Assembly (NCBI RefSeq): GCF_003311645.1
Contig: NZ_QEST01000149.1
Location: 1-64,000, forward strand
Direction: 5' to 3'
Source of the DNA: Streptomyces sp. PT12
GTDB taxonomy: Bacteria > Actinomycetota > Actinomycetes > Streptomycetales > Streptomycetaceae
DNA: 64,000 nucleotides
Part shown: one piece after another, positions 34,267-43,877 of the stretch
How the letters are laid out: each line of letters begins with the position of its first letter
Numbering within the stretch: the stretch's first letter is position 1
Notes under the pieces: generated by a model
Databases searched by the model: none
What the model was told of the DNA's origin: nothing
The model's input: the letters and a program-made list of their open reading frames with translations, nothing else
Position numbers and translations under genes: made by a program

Positions 34267-35256
34267 GTGCCGCGCGCTATCGACATCGACGCCTATGCCA
34301 AGGGCGTCCTGGAGGGGTCAAGGGCCCATGTGGCCCGGGCCATCACGCTGGTGGAGTCCACGAGGGCCGACCATCAGGAGCTGGCCCAGCGGCTGCTGCT
34401 CGACCTGCTGCCGCACGCGGGTCAGTCGCGGCGGATCGGGATCAGCGGGGTGCCGGGCGTGGGCAAGTCCACGTTCATCGACGCCTTCGGCTCGATGCTG
34501 ACCGGGCTCGGGCACCGGGTGGCGGTGCTGGCCGTCGACCCGTCGTCCACCAGGACGGGTGGCTCGATCCTGGGCGACAAGACGCGCATGGAGCGCCTGG
34601 CCGTCGACCCCGCCGCGTTCGTCCGCCCCTCCCCCAGCGCCGGAACGCTGGGCGGGGTGGCGCGGGCGACACGCGAGAGCGTCGTGGTGATGGAGGCGGC
34701 GGGGTACGACGTGGTGCTGGTGGAGACCGTGGGCGTGGGGCAGTCGGAGACGGCCGTGGCGGGCATGGTCGACTCGTTCCTGCTGCTGAGCCTGGCGCGC
34801 ACCGGGGACCAGCTCCAGGGCATCAAGAAGGGCGTGCTCGAGCTGGCCGACGTCATCGCCGTCAACAAGGCGGACGGCGAGCACCGTGGGGACGCCAAGG
34901 CGGCGGCGCGCGAGCTGGCGGGGGCGCTGCGCATGATGCACCCGGCCGAGGAGGGCTGGACGGTGCCGGTGCTGACGTGCAGCGCGCGGGAGTCCACGGG
35001 GCTCGACACGGTGTGGGAGCGCCTGGAGAAGCACCGGGCGACGCTGGACGCGTCGGGGCGGCTGACCGCCAAGCGGCGCGAGCAGCAGGTGGACTGGGTG
35101 TGGTCCATGGTCCGCGACCACGTGCTCGGCGCCCTGGAGCGGCACCCCGCGGTGGCCGCGCTCGCGCCCGATGTGGAGGAGCGGGTCAGGGAGGGCAGGC
35201 TGACGGCGACGCTGGCGGCGGGGAAGCTGATCGAGGCGTTCCTCGGCGAGCGGTGA
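34267..35256 (+). CDS. meaB: Methylmalonyl-CoA mutase-associated GTPase chaperone
   Basis: This 329-residue G3E-family GTPase has Walker A GVPGVGKSTF, switch and metal-binding segments (VDPSSTRTGGSILGDKTRM, VETVGVGQSE) and the guanine-specificity motif NKAD. MeaB protects and reloads methylmalonyl-CoA mutase with adenosylcobalamin. The GTG at 34267 has GAGGAG eight bases upstream. An in-frame ATG at 34219 lacks a site. It is separated from mutB by 62 bases and presumably shares its transcript. Confidence 0.94.
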   Translation: MPRAIDIDAYAKGVLEGSRAHVARAITLVESTRADHQELAQRLLLDLLPHAGQSRRIGISGVPGVGKSTFIDAFGSMLTGLGHRVAVLAVDPSSTRTGGSILGDKTRMERLAVDPAAFVRPSPSAGTLGGVARATRESVVVMEAAGYDVVLVETVGVGQSETAVAGMVDSFLLLSLARTGDQLQGIKKGVLELADVIAVNKADGEHRGDAKAAARELAGALRMMHPAEEGWTVPVLTCSARESTGLDTVWERLEKHRATLDASGRLTAKRREQQVDWVWSMVRDHVLGALERHPAVAALAPDVEERVREGRLTATLAAGKLIEAFLGER

Positions 35257-35284
35257 AGCGCCGAGGCGTCAGGGCGTCAGGGCG

Positions 35285-37309
35285 TCAGCCGTCGAGGACG
35301 GCGGCGGGTCCGCGTTCCGCGCGCACAAACGCCGGGAACTCCCCTGGCCCGCACCGGACTTCGTGCCAGCCGGGGCCGCTGAGCGGCGGGCAGCCGAGCA
35401 GCGGTGTCCACTCGCCTTCCGGCACCCACAGGGCGCGGTGGCCGCCCGGCTCAAGGACGGGGGCGACCAGCACATCGGGCCCGAAGAGGTACTGGAGGTC
35501 GGCGTCGCGCGCGGCGCGGTCGCCCGGGTAGGCCAGCGGCATGGGGCGCATGAGCGGCGGGCCCCCGGCCGCGGCGCGCGCGATGTAGGAGCGCATCCGG
35601 TGGCGCAGGCGGCACGCGGCGACGGCCGCGCCGCGCGCGGGCTCGGGGTAGGCGGTGGGCTCGCGGCGGCCCGTTCCGTGGAAGCGCATGATCGGGGAGA
35701 ACGCCGCCCACTGCGCCCAGCGGCCGTACAGCTCGGGCTCCACATCGGCGAGGACCCGGTCGGGCTCCATGGTCTTCCGCAGCCGCCCGGCGAGCGCGTA
35801 GGACTCGGGGGTCCAGTAGCCGCCCGCGTCATAGGTGACCACGCCCACGCCGGAGAGCGCCATGGAGAGCACGGCCCGCAGCGTGGAGACCATGCCGCCC
35901 CAGGTGGAGGGCAGGTCGCCGGCCCAGTGCGCGGGGTCGCGCTGCGAACCGGCCGTGCCCGAGCGTGAGATGGCGAGGAAGTCGCCGTCGCGCGCGGCCA
36001 GGCCCGCCTCGCTGATGGCGTCCTGGTAGATCAGTCCGTAGCTGTTGCGGCGCTCCCAGCCGAGCGTGCCATCGGCGAAGACGGCCTCCTCGGGGATCTC
36101 CTCGCCGAAGTCGGCGAGGAACGCCGCGTTCCCCTCCCGCTCCAGGGTGTGGGCGACGCGGCGGTTCCACCAGGCACGGGCGGCGCCGTTGGTGAAGTCG
36201 ACGACAAAGGTGTCGGAGTTGTCGGCCGTGGGCACGGGCGTTCCCTCGCCGTCGGTGACGAGGAAGCCGCGGTCGGCGAGCTCGGCGGCGAGTGGGGTGC
36301 CGCGCTTGACGTAGGGGTTGATCCACAGGCTGGTGCGCACGCCGCGCTGGGCCAGGGCGCGGGCCCAGCCCTCGGGGAAACGGGCGCGGTCGGGCTCGGT
36401 GCTCCAGGCGGCGTCGTCGAGGACGGACTCCGAGAGCCACTCGTCGACGTGGATGACGTCGACGGGGCAGCCCGCCTCGCGCAACTCGTCGACGGTGGCG
36501 ACCACTTCGTCCGCGGTGAAGTAGGAGGAACGGCTCATCCAGACGCCGAAGGCCCATGCGGGCAGGTCGCGGGGGCGCCCGGTGAGGGCCTGGTAGCGGT
36601 CGAGGATCTCGGTGGCGGTGCCGGAGAGCAGGAAGAGGTCGAGGCTGCGGGAGCCGATGGCGACCTTGGCGGCCTCGGAGTGGGTGGCGCCCAGGTCGGC
36701 CTCGACCGAGCCCCCGGTGTGGGCGAACAGGCCCCAGCCCGCGTCCGACCAGATCAGGGGCACATTGAGATAGGCGGAGTCGCGGCCAGCGGCCCTGCTC
36801 TCCTCGGTGTTGCGCAGCCTGCGGTGCCCGCCGCGCAGGTTGATGCCCTGGTAGCTCTCGCCGCCGCCGTAGACGGCCGCGTCGGGCGCGAGGTGGATGG
36901 CCTCCACCCAGCGCCCCACGGGGTGGCCCGGCGACGGTGGCTCGTATCCCGCGCTGAACGGCACGGTGTCGGCCTGCGGGTCGGCGAACCGCTCGTACGC
37001 GCCGAACCGCAGGCCCTGCCCGCCGCGCCACGTGGCGCGCACTCCGGGCCCGGTGATCTCCACGCCGCCGCGGACGGCGACGACGCGGGCGGGGCGGGTG
37101 GCCACCGGGGTCATCACGGGCGAGCCGTCGTCGGACGTCGCGTCGGGGCCCTCCTGGCGCAGCCGCAGCACCCCGGTCACGGGGATCGTGCACGCGAACC
37201 GCACCGCGCGCCCCGAGGCGAGGGTGACCCGCAGGGACCCGCCGTCGGTGGCGTCGGGGTCGGGCTCGACCGCCGCGTAGGGGTCGATCTCGGCCGTCGT
37301 CTCGCTCAC
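35285..37309 (-). CDS. GH31 alpha-glycosidase (alpha-xylosidase/alpha-glucosidase type)
   Basis: This 674-residue family 31 enzyme has an N-terminal beta-sandwich and catalytic barrel. Substrate-site motifs include WMSRSSYFTADEV, the nucleophile Asp in FLADFGEE, and the acid/base Asp in HWAGDLPSTWGG. There is no signal peptide, so it acts in the cytoplasm on imported alpha-linked oligosaccharides. The specific sugar is not certain, and alpha-xylosidase-like members share this layout. The start is GTG 37309 with GAGGGAGG nine bases upstream. A SigB-type promoter (GTTTC-N14-GGGTAC) precedes it, hinting at stress or osmotic control. It converges with meaB. Confidence 0.92.
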   Translation of the reverse strand: MSETTAEIDPYAAVEPDPDATDGGSLRVTLASGRAVRFACTIPVTGVLRLRQEGPDATSDDGSPVMTPVATRPARVVAVRGGVEITGPGVRATWRGGQGLRFGAYERFADPQADTVPFSAGYEPPSPGHPVGRWVEAIHLAPDAAVYGGGESYQGINLRGGHRRLRNTEESRAAGRDSAYLNVPLIWSDAGWGLFAHTGGSVEADLGATHSEAAKVAIGSRSLDLFLLSGTATEILDRYQALTGRPRDLPAWAFGVWMSRSSYFTADEVVATVDELREAGCPVDVIHVDEWLSESVLDDAAWSTEPDRARFPEGWARALAQRGVRTSLWINPYVKRGTPLAAELADRGFLVTDGEGTPVPTADNSDTFVVDFTNGAARAWWNRRVAHTLEREGNAAFLADFGEEIPEEAVFADGTLGWERRNSYGLIYQDAISEAGLAARDGDFLAISRSGTAGSQRDPAHWAGDLPSTWGGMVSTLRAVLSMALSGVGVVTYDAGGYWTPESYALAGRLRKTMEPDRVLADVEPELYGRWAQWAAFSPIMRFHGTGRREPTAYPEPARGAAVAACRLRHRMRSYIARAAAGGPPLMRPMPLAYPGDRAARDADLQYLFGPDVLVAPVLEPGGHRALWVPEGEWTPLLGCPPLSGPGWHEVRCGPGEFPAFVRAERGPAAVLDG

Positions 37310-37348
37310 CGCCTGTCGCCTCCCTCATGTGTCGGTGGCCCCGCCCGG

Positions 37349-37373
37349 GTACCCGCCGCTGGCCTGCGGAAAC
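37349..37373 (-). promoter_or_regulatory. SigB-type promoter before the GH31 gene
   Basis: On the minus strand GTTTC (37373-37369) is followed by 14 bases and GGGTAC (37354-37349). This matches the known streptomycete SigB consensus GNNTN-N14-16-GGGTAC/T. It lies 40 bases before the GH31 GTG. Confidence 0.6.
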
Positions 37374-37531
37374 GGGCCACGCGCCCTCAAGGCGCCGGGG
37401 GCGTGCGCCGATGAGTCGGTAGGGGGGTTCCCCGTCCGGCGGACCGTCGCGCGCATGGCCGCCGCCAGGGTGGGAACCTTCAGGAGTCGCTGGCCACGCG
37501 CGTGTCCCAGACCCGGAACAGGGGTGATTCG

Positions 37532-38839
37532 GTGATCGAGGTGCTGCTTCTCCTGGTGGCCCTGCTGCTCACGCTGGCCTGCGCGGTGTTCGTGGCGGCC
37601 GAGTTCTCGCTGACGACGGTGGAGCGCGGCGATCTCGAACGGTCGGCCGCGGCGGACGAGCCTGGCGCGGCCGGTGCGCTGCGGGCGGCGCGGGCGCTGA
37701 CGTTCCAGCTGTCGGGGGCGCAGCTGGGCATCACGGTGACCTCGCTGGTGATCGGCATGCTGGCCGAGCCGTCGTTCGCGAGGCTGCTGCGCGGCCCGCT
37801 CGAGGCGGCCGGGCTGCCCGAGGCGCTTGCGTCCTCGCTCGCGGTGGGGCTCGGCGTCGCGGCGTCGACGGTGGTGCTGATGGTGATCGGGGAGCTGGTC
37901 CCGAAGAACTGGGCGATCTCGCGGCCCCTGCGGGTGGCGCGGGCGGTGGCGGGGCCGCAGCGGGCGTTCACCGCGGCGTTCGCCCCGTTCATCCGGCACC
38001 TGAACGAGACGGCGAACCGGCTGGTGCGGCTGGTCGGCCTCGAACCCACGGAGGAGCTGGCCTCGGCCCGCACCCCACAGGAGCTGATCGCGCTGGCCCG
38101 GCACTCGGCCGAGGAGGGCGTGCTGCCGTCGGACTCGGCGGAGCTGTTTGTGCGCACCCTGCACCTGGGCGAGCTGACCACGGAGAACGTGATGACGCCC
38201 CGCGTGGACGTACACGCCCTGCGCAACACCGCGACGGCCGCCGACGCGGCCAATCTGACGCTGGCCACGGGCCTGTCCCGCTTCCCCGTGTACGACGCGG
38301 GGCCCGACGACGTGATCGGCGTCGTGCACATCAAGGACGTGCTGGCCCTCGACGAGGCGGAGCGCTCGACGACGCCCGTGGAGCGGCTGGCGAGCGCGCC
38401 CGTGCTGGTGCCCGACAGCCTGCCGGTGGACCGGCTGCTCGAACGGCTGAGGGAGCGGCACTCGATGGCGGTGGTGGTCGACGAGTACGGCGGAACGGCG
38501 GGCGTCGTGACGCTTGAGGACATCGTCGAGGAGGTGGTCGGCGAGGTGCGCGACGAGCACGACCCCGAGGAGGGCCCGGGGCTTGCCCGCACGGCCCCCG
38601 GCACATGGGAGGCGGACGGCGGCGTGCGCCTCGACCAGCTGGCCGCGCTCGGGATGCCGGTGCCCGACGGGCCCTATGAGACGGCCGCGGGGCTGCTCGC
38701 CAACCGGCTGGCCCGGATCCCGGCCACCGGCGACCATGTGACGATCGACGGCTGGCGGCTGACCGTGATGTTCACGGCCAGGCACCGGGCCGAGCGGGTG
38801 CGGATCGCCGCGCCGGCCGAGGGGCCTCAGGCGCCATGA
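37532..38839 (+). CDS. CNNM/CBS-domain hemolysin-family membrane protein with CorC domain
   Basis: This protein is about 435 residues: a DUF21/CNNM transmembrane domain (residues about 1-190, four helices, ITVTSLVIGMLAEPSF and VIGELVPKNWA), a CBS pair (VMTPRVDVHAL, VGVVHIKDVL-like VIGVVHIKDVL, VVVDEYGGTAGVVTLEDIVEE), and a C-terminal CorC_HlyC domain. CNNM proteins are proposed magnesium transporters, and hemolysin is an old label. I prefer GTG 37532 (AGGGG nine bases upstream) to the in-frame GTG at 37502. The stop overlaps the start of a second, shorter paralogue, as is common in actinomycetes. Confidence 0.9.
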   Translation: MIEVLLLLVALLLTLACAVFVAAEFSLTTVERGDLERSAAADEPGAAGALRAARALTFQLSGAQLGITVTSLVIGMLAEPSFARLLRGPLEAAGLPEALASSLAVGLGVAASTVVLMVIGELVPKNWAISRPLRVARAVAGPQRAFTAAFAPFIRHLNETANRLVRLVGLEPTEELASARTPQELIALARHSAEEGVLPSDSAELFVRTLHLGELTTENVMTPRVDVHALRNTATAADAANLTLATGLSRFPVYDAGPDDVIGVVHIKDVLALDEAERSTTPVERLASAPVLVPDSLPVDRLLERLRERHSMAVVVDEYGGTAGVVTLEDIVEEVVGEVRDEHDPEEGPGLARTAPGTWEADGGVRLDQLAALGMPVPDGPYETAAGLLANRLARIPATGDHVTIDGWRLTVMFTARHRAERVRIAAPAEGPQAP

Positions 38840-39858
38840 CGGCGCTGCAACTGGCGCTCGGCGCGCTGACCCTGGTGACCAACGCGTTCTTCGTGGCGGC
38901 CGAGTTCGCCCTGATCTCGGTGCGCAGGGACCAGATCGAGCCGCGCGCGGACGCGGGCGAGCGCGGGGCGCGCACCGTGCTGTGGGCGCTGCGGCACCTG
39001 TCGCCGATGATGGCGACCGCGCAGCTGGGCATCACCGCGTCATCGCTCGTGCTCGGCGCGGTGGCGGAGCCCGGCGTCGCGCACCTGCTCGAGCCGCTGT
39101 TCGACGCGCTGGGCGTGCCCGACGGGGTGGTGCACCCGATCTCGTTCGCGATCGCCCTGACCCTGGCGACCTATCTGCACATGCTGGTCGGCGAGATGGT
39201 GCCCAAGAACATCGCGCTTGCCGCGCCCGACCGGGCCGCGCTGCTGCTGGGGCCGCCGCTGGTGGCGGTGACGCGGGCGCTGCGGCCCGTGGTGTTCGCG
39301 ATCAACGCGGCGGCGAACGGGCTGCTGCGGCTGATCCACGTGGAGACCAGGGACGAGGTGGCGTCGGTGTTCACGGACGACGAGCTGGCGCGGCTCGTGC
39401 AGGACTCGAGCGACGCGGGGCTGCTTGAGGCGCGGGAGAGCAGGCGGCTGCGGGACGCGCTTGAGCTGGGCAGCCGGACGGTCGCCGAGATCGTCGTCCC
39501 GCTGAGCCGCATGGTGGCGGTGGACCACCGGGTGACGCCGCGGCGCCTTGAACGGGTCTCGGCGGAGTCGGGCTACTCGCGCTTCCCCGTGACCGGGCCC
39601 GGCTCGACCGTGCTTGGCTTCCTGCATGTGAAGGACGCGCTGGGCGCGGCGGCGCGTGACCGGCCGTTTCCGCGCGAGGCGCTGCACCCGGTGGTGCGGG
39701 TGCGGCCCGACACGCCGCTCGACGACGCGCTCACGACGATGCGCGCGGCCGTGACGCACCTGGCCGCGGTCACCAGCGCGCGGGGCAGGCTGCTGGGCTT
39801 TGTGACGATGGAGGACGTGCTCGAAGAGCTGGTGGGCCCGGCGGCGAACGCGCGCTGA
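38836..39858 (+). CDS. CNNM/CBS-domain membrane protein without CorC domain
   Basis: This 340-residue paralogue of the preceding protein has the same DUF21/CNNM membrane part (NAFFVAAEFALISVRRDQIEP, LVGEMVPKNIAL) and CBS pair (VLGFLHVKDALG, VTMEDVLEELVG). It ends after the CBS domains and lacks the CorC_HlyC module. The ATGA overlap with the upstream gene implies coupled translation. The two may form a heteromeric complex, probably in divalent-cation transport. Confidence 0.9.
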   Translation: MTALQLALGALTLVTNAFFVAAEFALISVRRDQIEPRADAGERGARTVLWALRHLSPMMATAQLGITASSLVLGAVAEPGVAHLLEPLFDALGVPDGVVHPISFAIALTLATYLHMLVGEMVPKNIALAAPDRAALLLGPPLVAVTRALRPVVFAINAAANGLLRLIHVETRDEVASVFTDDELARLVQDSSDAGLLEARESRRLRDALELGSRTVAEIVVPLSRMVAVDHRVTPRRLERVSAESGYSRFPVTGPGSTVLGFLHVKDALGAAARDRPFPREALHPVVRVRPDTPLDDALTTMRAAVTHLAAVTSARGRLLGFVTMEDVLEELVGPAANAR

Positions 39859-39880
39859 ACGCCGTGCGGGCGAACGCCGT

Positions 39881-40066
39881 TCACCGGCGCGTGCGTCCGC
39901 CGTCGCGCCGGGGCCGCGCGTCCCGGGGGAACCCGTTGTCCTTGTTCCGCTCGCCCTCGGCCTGGGACGGGGGCCGCCTGGGGTGTGGCTGCCCGCGGTG
40001 TCTTGGCTCGGTCTGGTCGCCGTTCTCGCGCTCGCCCTCGGCCTGCGAGGGATCCTGGTCGCTCAT
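39881..40066 (-). CDS. Small hydrophilic protein, 61 residues, possibly stress-induced
   Basis: This short frame encodes a strongly charged, disordered peptide with an internal repeat (PSQAEGERE and PSQAEGERN) and an Arg-rich tail. A SigB-type element GTTTG-N14-GGATAC lies 10-34 bases upstream of the ATG, so transcription would begin only a few bases before it. Small hydrophilic proteins of this kind are common in general-stress regulons. No family match is known to me. The reading could still be chance. Confidence 0.45.
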   Translation of the reverse strand: MSDQDPSQAEGERENGDQTEPRHRGQPHPRRPPSQAEGERNKDNGFPRDARPRRDGGRTRR

Positions 40067-40075
40067 GCCCCGCGG

Positions 40076-40100
40076 GTATCCGGGAGCGGCGAACGCAAAC
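40076..40100 (-). promoter_or_regulatory. SigB-like promoter before the 61-residue ORF
   Basis: The minus strand shows GTTTG (40100-40096), a 14-base spacer and GGATAC (40081-40076). It differs from GGGTAC by one base in the -10 box. Confidence 0.4.
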
Positions 40101-40133
40101 GGCCGGAGCCGCGCCGGTGCGGCGCGGTGCCGG

Positions 40134-41483
40134 TCAGGCCGCGGCGGCCAGGGGTGCGGGCGCCTTGGTCAGGGACACCGCGGGCGCCGCGGCGGGGGCC
40201 GTGCGGCGGCTGTGGACCAGGAGTCCGGCGCCCGCCGCGGTGGCGATGACGAGTCCGCCGATGACCAGGGCGGCCCTGGCTCCCACCAGCTCCATCAGCA
40301 GGCCGATGGCGGGCGGGCCGATCAGGCCCCAGCCGGTGGACAGGCTGCGCCAGACGCCGAGCACACGCCCTCGCATGTGCGGGGGCGGGTCGGTCTGGAG
40401 CACGGTGGTGCCCGCGGTGTCGGACACCGACTCGACCACGGCCATGGGGATGACCAGGGCGATCAGCAGCGCCAGCGTCGGGGTCAGCCCCGCGGCGATC
40501 TGGAGGACCGCGCCGATCCCGGCCATCGCGGCGACCATGCGGACCGAGGGCCGCTGGAGCACACCGGCGAGCAGCGCGCCCGCGATGCCGCCGACGGCGA
40601 GGGCGGTGGAGACGGTGCCGAACGCGCCCGCTCCCGCCGCCAGCGGACCGGTCACCAGCACGGCGAGGGTCAGGGCGTAGTTGCGGCCGAAGACGGCGCC
40701 GAGCCCGGTGATCGCGGCGAGCGCGACCAGCCGGGGGCGGCGCATGAAGAACCGCAGCCCCTCGCGCGCGGTGCCATCGAAGCCCTCGGGCTTCGCGGCG
40801 GGCACCGGCGCGGCGCCTTGCTCGCCGCTCTTGTCGATCAGCTTCAGGAACGGGATCACGCTCGACACGAAGGCGAAGGACAGGCCGTTGGCGGCGAACG
40901 CCGCGGCGGGGCCGAAGGCGACCATGGCGACGCCCGCGAGGGCCGTTCCCGCGAGGCGGCCCACGCTGTGCACGGCCGAGCCGAGCGCGATGGCCGATGG
41001 CACGTCCCTGGTGGGCACCAGGTCGTTGCCGAGCAGGGCGGTCGCCGGGGCGTCCACGGTGGCGATCACGCCGGTGACGGCCGCGAGGATCAGCAGCGCG
41101 GGCACGGAGAGCGCGCCGAACGCCACGAGGCCCGCGGTCACGAGCGCGACCAGGCCGAGTCCGGCCTGGCTGAGCGCCGCCGTGCGCTTACGGGGCCAGC
41201 GGTCCACCGCGGCGCCGCCGAGCAGGCCGAGGAGCAGCCCGGGGCCCGCCTGGACGGCCAGCGAGAGGCCGGTCATCGCGGCGGACCCGGTGACCTGGAG
41301 AACCAGCAGGTTCTGCACGGTCAGCTGCATCCAGGTACCGGCGTTGGAGACGAGGTTGGCCACCGACCACCAGCGCATGCTGGGCGTCCGCAGCGAACGC
41401 CACGGGCTGCGCGACCCTGTCGTCAGGGCCGCGGGCGAAAGGCGCGGCAGCGAGGGAACGAGGCGCGAGGCAAGAGAGGCCAT
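40134..41483 (-). CDS. MFS transporter (MFS_3/EntS-like exporter)
   Basis: This 449-residue membrane protein has about twelve hydrophobic helices and the enterobactin-exporter-like pattern: MRWWSVANLVSNAGTWMQLTVQNLLVLQVTGSAAMTG near the start, GGAAVDRWPRKR between helices 2 and 3, and a later MRGRVLGVWRSLSTGWGLIGPPAIG. It probably exports a small molecule by proton antiport. The ATG at 41483 lacks an obvious ribosome site, so the true start is uncertain by a few codons. The N-terminal 30 residues are Ser/Arg-rich. It is single, and the substrate is unknown. Confidence 0.87.
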   Translation of the reverse strand: MASLASRLVPSLPRLSPAALTTGSRSPWRSLRTPSMRWWSVANLVSNAGTWMQLTVQNLLVLQVTGSAAMTGLSLAVQAGPGLLLGLLGGAAVDRWPRKRTAALSQAGLGLVALVTAGLVAFGALSVPALLILAAVTGVIATVDAPATALLGNDLVPTRDVPSAIALGSAVHSVGRLAGTALAGVAMVAFGPAAAFAANGLSFAFVSSVIPFLKLIDKSGEQGAAPVPAAKPEGFDGTAREGLRFFMRRPRLVALAAITGLGAVFGRNYALTLAVLVTGPLAAGAGAFGTVSTALAVGGIAGALLAGVLQRPSVRMVAAMAGIGAVLQIAAGLTPTLALLIALVIPMAVVESVSDTAGTTVLQTDPPPHMRGRVLGVWRSLSTGWGLIGPPAIGLLMELVGARAALVIGGLVIATAAGAGLLVHSRRTAPAAAPAVSLTKAPAPLAAAA

Positions 41484-41650
41484 GGGAGAGAACGGAGGGG
41501 TCGGGGGCCAGCGCGGAGAGCGCGCGCCGGGCGACGCGGCCCACCATGGCAAACGCGGCGAACCCCCGGAAGACCAAGATCGCCAGGGGCCCTGCGGCGG
41601 ACGCCCCGATCCCTTGCCCCACCTGGCATCCACGCGGTGCGTGGAATGGG

Positions 41651-42010
41651 TCACACGCCCTCGGCCGCGACCGCGAGCGCCACGATCGCCAGGGTGGCGC
41701 AGCCGAGCAGCGTGCACAGGGCCACGGCGAGCAGGCGGACGCGAAGGCGGCGGTAGCGCTCGCCGTACTCCGCGTCGAGGGCCGCGCAGCGCTCGGCGAC
41801 GCCGGTGAGCACGCGGCGGGCGAGCCTGACGCGCTCCTCGGCGTAGCGCTCGGCGATGTCGGCGCGCTGCTCCTCGGTCAGCCAGGTGAGCGCGGCGGCG
41901 AACGACGCGCCCTCGACGCGGGCGTTGGACAGCTCGGCCTGCCACAGCAGATAGCCCTCGATCTTGGCGATGCCGAGGACGGCCTCGCGCCGGGTGGGGG
42001 TCGCGGTCAT
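41651..42010 (-). CDS. Small membrane-anchored protein coupled to ctaD
   Basis: This 119-residue protein has a long amphipathic helical N-terminal part (residues about 10-90, with RADIAERYAEERVRLARRVL) and one C-terminal hydrophobic helix (LLAVALCTLLGCATLAIVALAVA). Its ATG lies one base after the ctaD stop, so translation is coupled. It is not a recognisable oxidase subunit II, III or IV. Its position suggests an accessory role for the oxidase subunit, but no function is established. Confidence 0.75.
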   Translation of the reverse strand: MTATPTRREAVLGIAKIEGYLLWQAELSNARVEGASFAAALTWLTEEQRADIAERYAEERVRLARRVLTGVAERCAALDAEYGERYRRLRVRLLAVALCTLLGCATLAIVALAVAAEGV

Positions 42011-42011
42011 G

Positions 42012-43745
42012 TCAGCGGCCCTCGCTCTCGCCGCCGCCGGGGCCGGGCGCGTGGTCGGGCGCCTCGGTGATGTCCCTGCGGCCCGTGTGCCGCGCGTGGT
42101 CGAGCTTGATGATGTCCGGGTGGTGCAGGTCGAACGCGGGCGACTCGGAGCGGATACGGGGCAGCGCCACGAAGTTGTGGCGGGGCGGCGGGCACGAGGT
42201 GGCCCACTCCAGGGAGCGGCCGTAGCCCCAGGGGTCGTCGCCGTGGTTCTTCGGGGCGTTGCGGTGGGTGTGCCAGACGTTGTAGAGGAACGGCAGCGTC
42301 GAGAGGCCGAGCAGGAACGCGCCGATGGTGGAGATCATGTTGAGCGTGGTGAACCCGTCGGCGGCGAGGTAGTCGGCGTAGCGGCGCGGCATGCCCTCGG
42401 CGCCGAGCCAGTGGTGGACGAGGAACGTCCCGTGGAATCCGACGAAGAGCGTCCAGAAATGGATCTTCCCAAGGCGCTCGTCCAGCATTCTCCCGGTGAA
42501 CTTGGCCCACCAGAAGTAGAATCCCGCGAACATCGCGAACACCACGGTCCCGAAGACCACGTAGTGGAAGTGGGCGACCACGAAATAGGTGTCGGTGACA
42601 TGGAAGTCCAGCGGCGGCGACGCGAGCAGGACTCCGGTGAGGCCGCCGAAGAGAAACGTCACGAGAAAGCCGATCGCCCACAGCATGGGCGTTTCGAAGC
42701 TGAGCGAGCCTCTCCACATCGTGCCGATCCAGTTAAAGAATTTCACGCCCGTCGGCACGGCGATGAGAAACGAGACCAGCGAGAAGAACGGCAGCAGCAC
42801 CGCGCCCGTCGCGAACATGTGGTGCGCCCACACCGTCATCGAGAGCCCGGTGATCGCGATCGTGGCGGCGACCAGGCCGATGTAGCCGAAGATCGGCTTG
42901 CGCGAGAAGACCGGCAGGATCTCGGTGACGATCCCGAAGAACGGCAGGGCGATGATGTAGACCTCGGGGTGCCCGAAGAACCAGAAGAGGTGCTGCCACA
43001 GCAGGGCGCCGCCGTTGGCCGGGTCGTAGATGTGGGCGTCGAAGATCCGGTCGGCGCCGATGGCGAGGAGCGCGGCGGCGAGCACGGGGAACGCCATCAG
43101 CACGAGCACGCTGGTCAGCAGGACGTTCCAGGTGAAGATCGGCATCCGGAACATGGTCATGCCGGGGGCGCGCATGCAGACGATGGACGTGATGAAGTTG
43201 ACCGCGCCGAAGATCGTCCCGAAGCCGGAGAGCACGAGGCCCATGACCCACAGGGTGGGGCCGTGCCCCGGCGAGTAGCGCTCGTCGGTCAGCGGGCTGT
43301 AGGCGAACCACCCGAAGCTGGCGGCCCCGTCGGGCAGCAGGAGCGCGCCGACGACCATGATCGCGCCGAAGAGGTAGAACCAGTACGCCAGGGCGTTGAG
43401 CCGGGGGAACGCCACGTCGGGGGCGCCGATCTGCAGCGGCATGATCCAGTTGGCGAACCCGGCGAACAGCGGCGTCGCGAACAGCAGCATCATGATCGTG
43501 CCATGGATCGTGAACGCCTGGTTGTACTGCTCGGCGGAGATGATCTGCATGCCGGGCCTGGCCAGTTCGGCCCGCATCACCATCGCGAGCAGGCCGGCGA
43601 CGCAGAAGAAGAAGAACGACGTGGTCAGGTAGAGCGAGCCGATCTGCTTGTGGTCGGTGGTGGTGAGCCACGACACCAGGATCTGCCCCGGCGTCCTGGG
43701 CGCCGGGGCCTGCTCCTCGGGGCGCGTTTCGGTGAGGGTCGCCAT
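42012..43745 (-). CDS. ctaD: Cytochrome c oxidase subunit I (aa3 type), solitary copy
   Basis: This 577-residue heme-copper oxidase subunit I has twelve membrane helices. Heme a and a3 ligands are seen in FTIHGTIMM and [10 protein letters not shown], and the CuB histidines in FGHPEVYI and VWAHHMF. It reduces oxygen and pumps protons in the membrane. The usual partners (ctaC, ctaE, ctaF, qcrCAB) are absent here, so this is probably a second ctaD paralogue outside the main respiratory cluster. AAAGGA precedes the ATG. The C-terminal tail is charged and disordered. Confidence 0.95.
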   Translation of the reverse strand: MATLTETRPEEQAPAPRTPGQILVSWLTTTDHKQIGSLYLTTSFFFFCVAGLLAMVMRAELARPGMQIISAEQYNQAFTIHGTIMMLLFATPLFAGFANWIMPLQIGAPDVAFPRLNALAYWFYLFGAIMVVGALLLPDGAASFGWFAYSPLTDERYSPGHGPTLWVMGLVLSGFGTIFGAVNFITSIVCMRAPGMTMFRMPIFTWNVLLTSVLVLMAFPVLAAALLAIGADRIFDAHIYDPANGGALLWQHLFWFFGHPEVYIIALPFFGIVTEILPVFSRKPIFGYIGLVAATIAITGLSMTVWAHHMFATGAVLLPFFSLVSFLIAVPTGVKFFNWIGTMWRGSLSFETPMLWAIGFLVTFLFGGLTGVLLASPPLDFHVTDTYFVVAHFHYVVFGTVVFAMFAGFYFWWAKFTGRMLDERLGKIHFWTLFVGFHGTFLVHHWLGAEGMPRRYADYLAADGFTTLNMISTIGAFLLGLSTLPFLYNVWHTHRNAPKNHGDDPWGYGRSLEWATSCPPPRHNFVALPRIRSESPAFDLHHPDIIKLDHARHTGRRDITEAPDHAPGPGGGESEGR

Positions 43746-43877
43746 GAACGGGTCCTTTCTCGGGTCGCGGCCCGTTTGTACCGCCGGAGGGACGCGATAA
43801 CCCGGTTTGACTCGTTCGTGGGCGTGTGCGAACGCGCCGGTGGCGCTCGGCCGTTGGCGCCGTTGATCAGGGACCGC

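Noticed and set aside
40134-41945. Longer N-terminal extension of the MFS exporter up to 41945
   Set aside because: The added 154 residues are Arg/Ala-rich, overlap the small ctaD-linked gene and lie before a normal first membrane helix.
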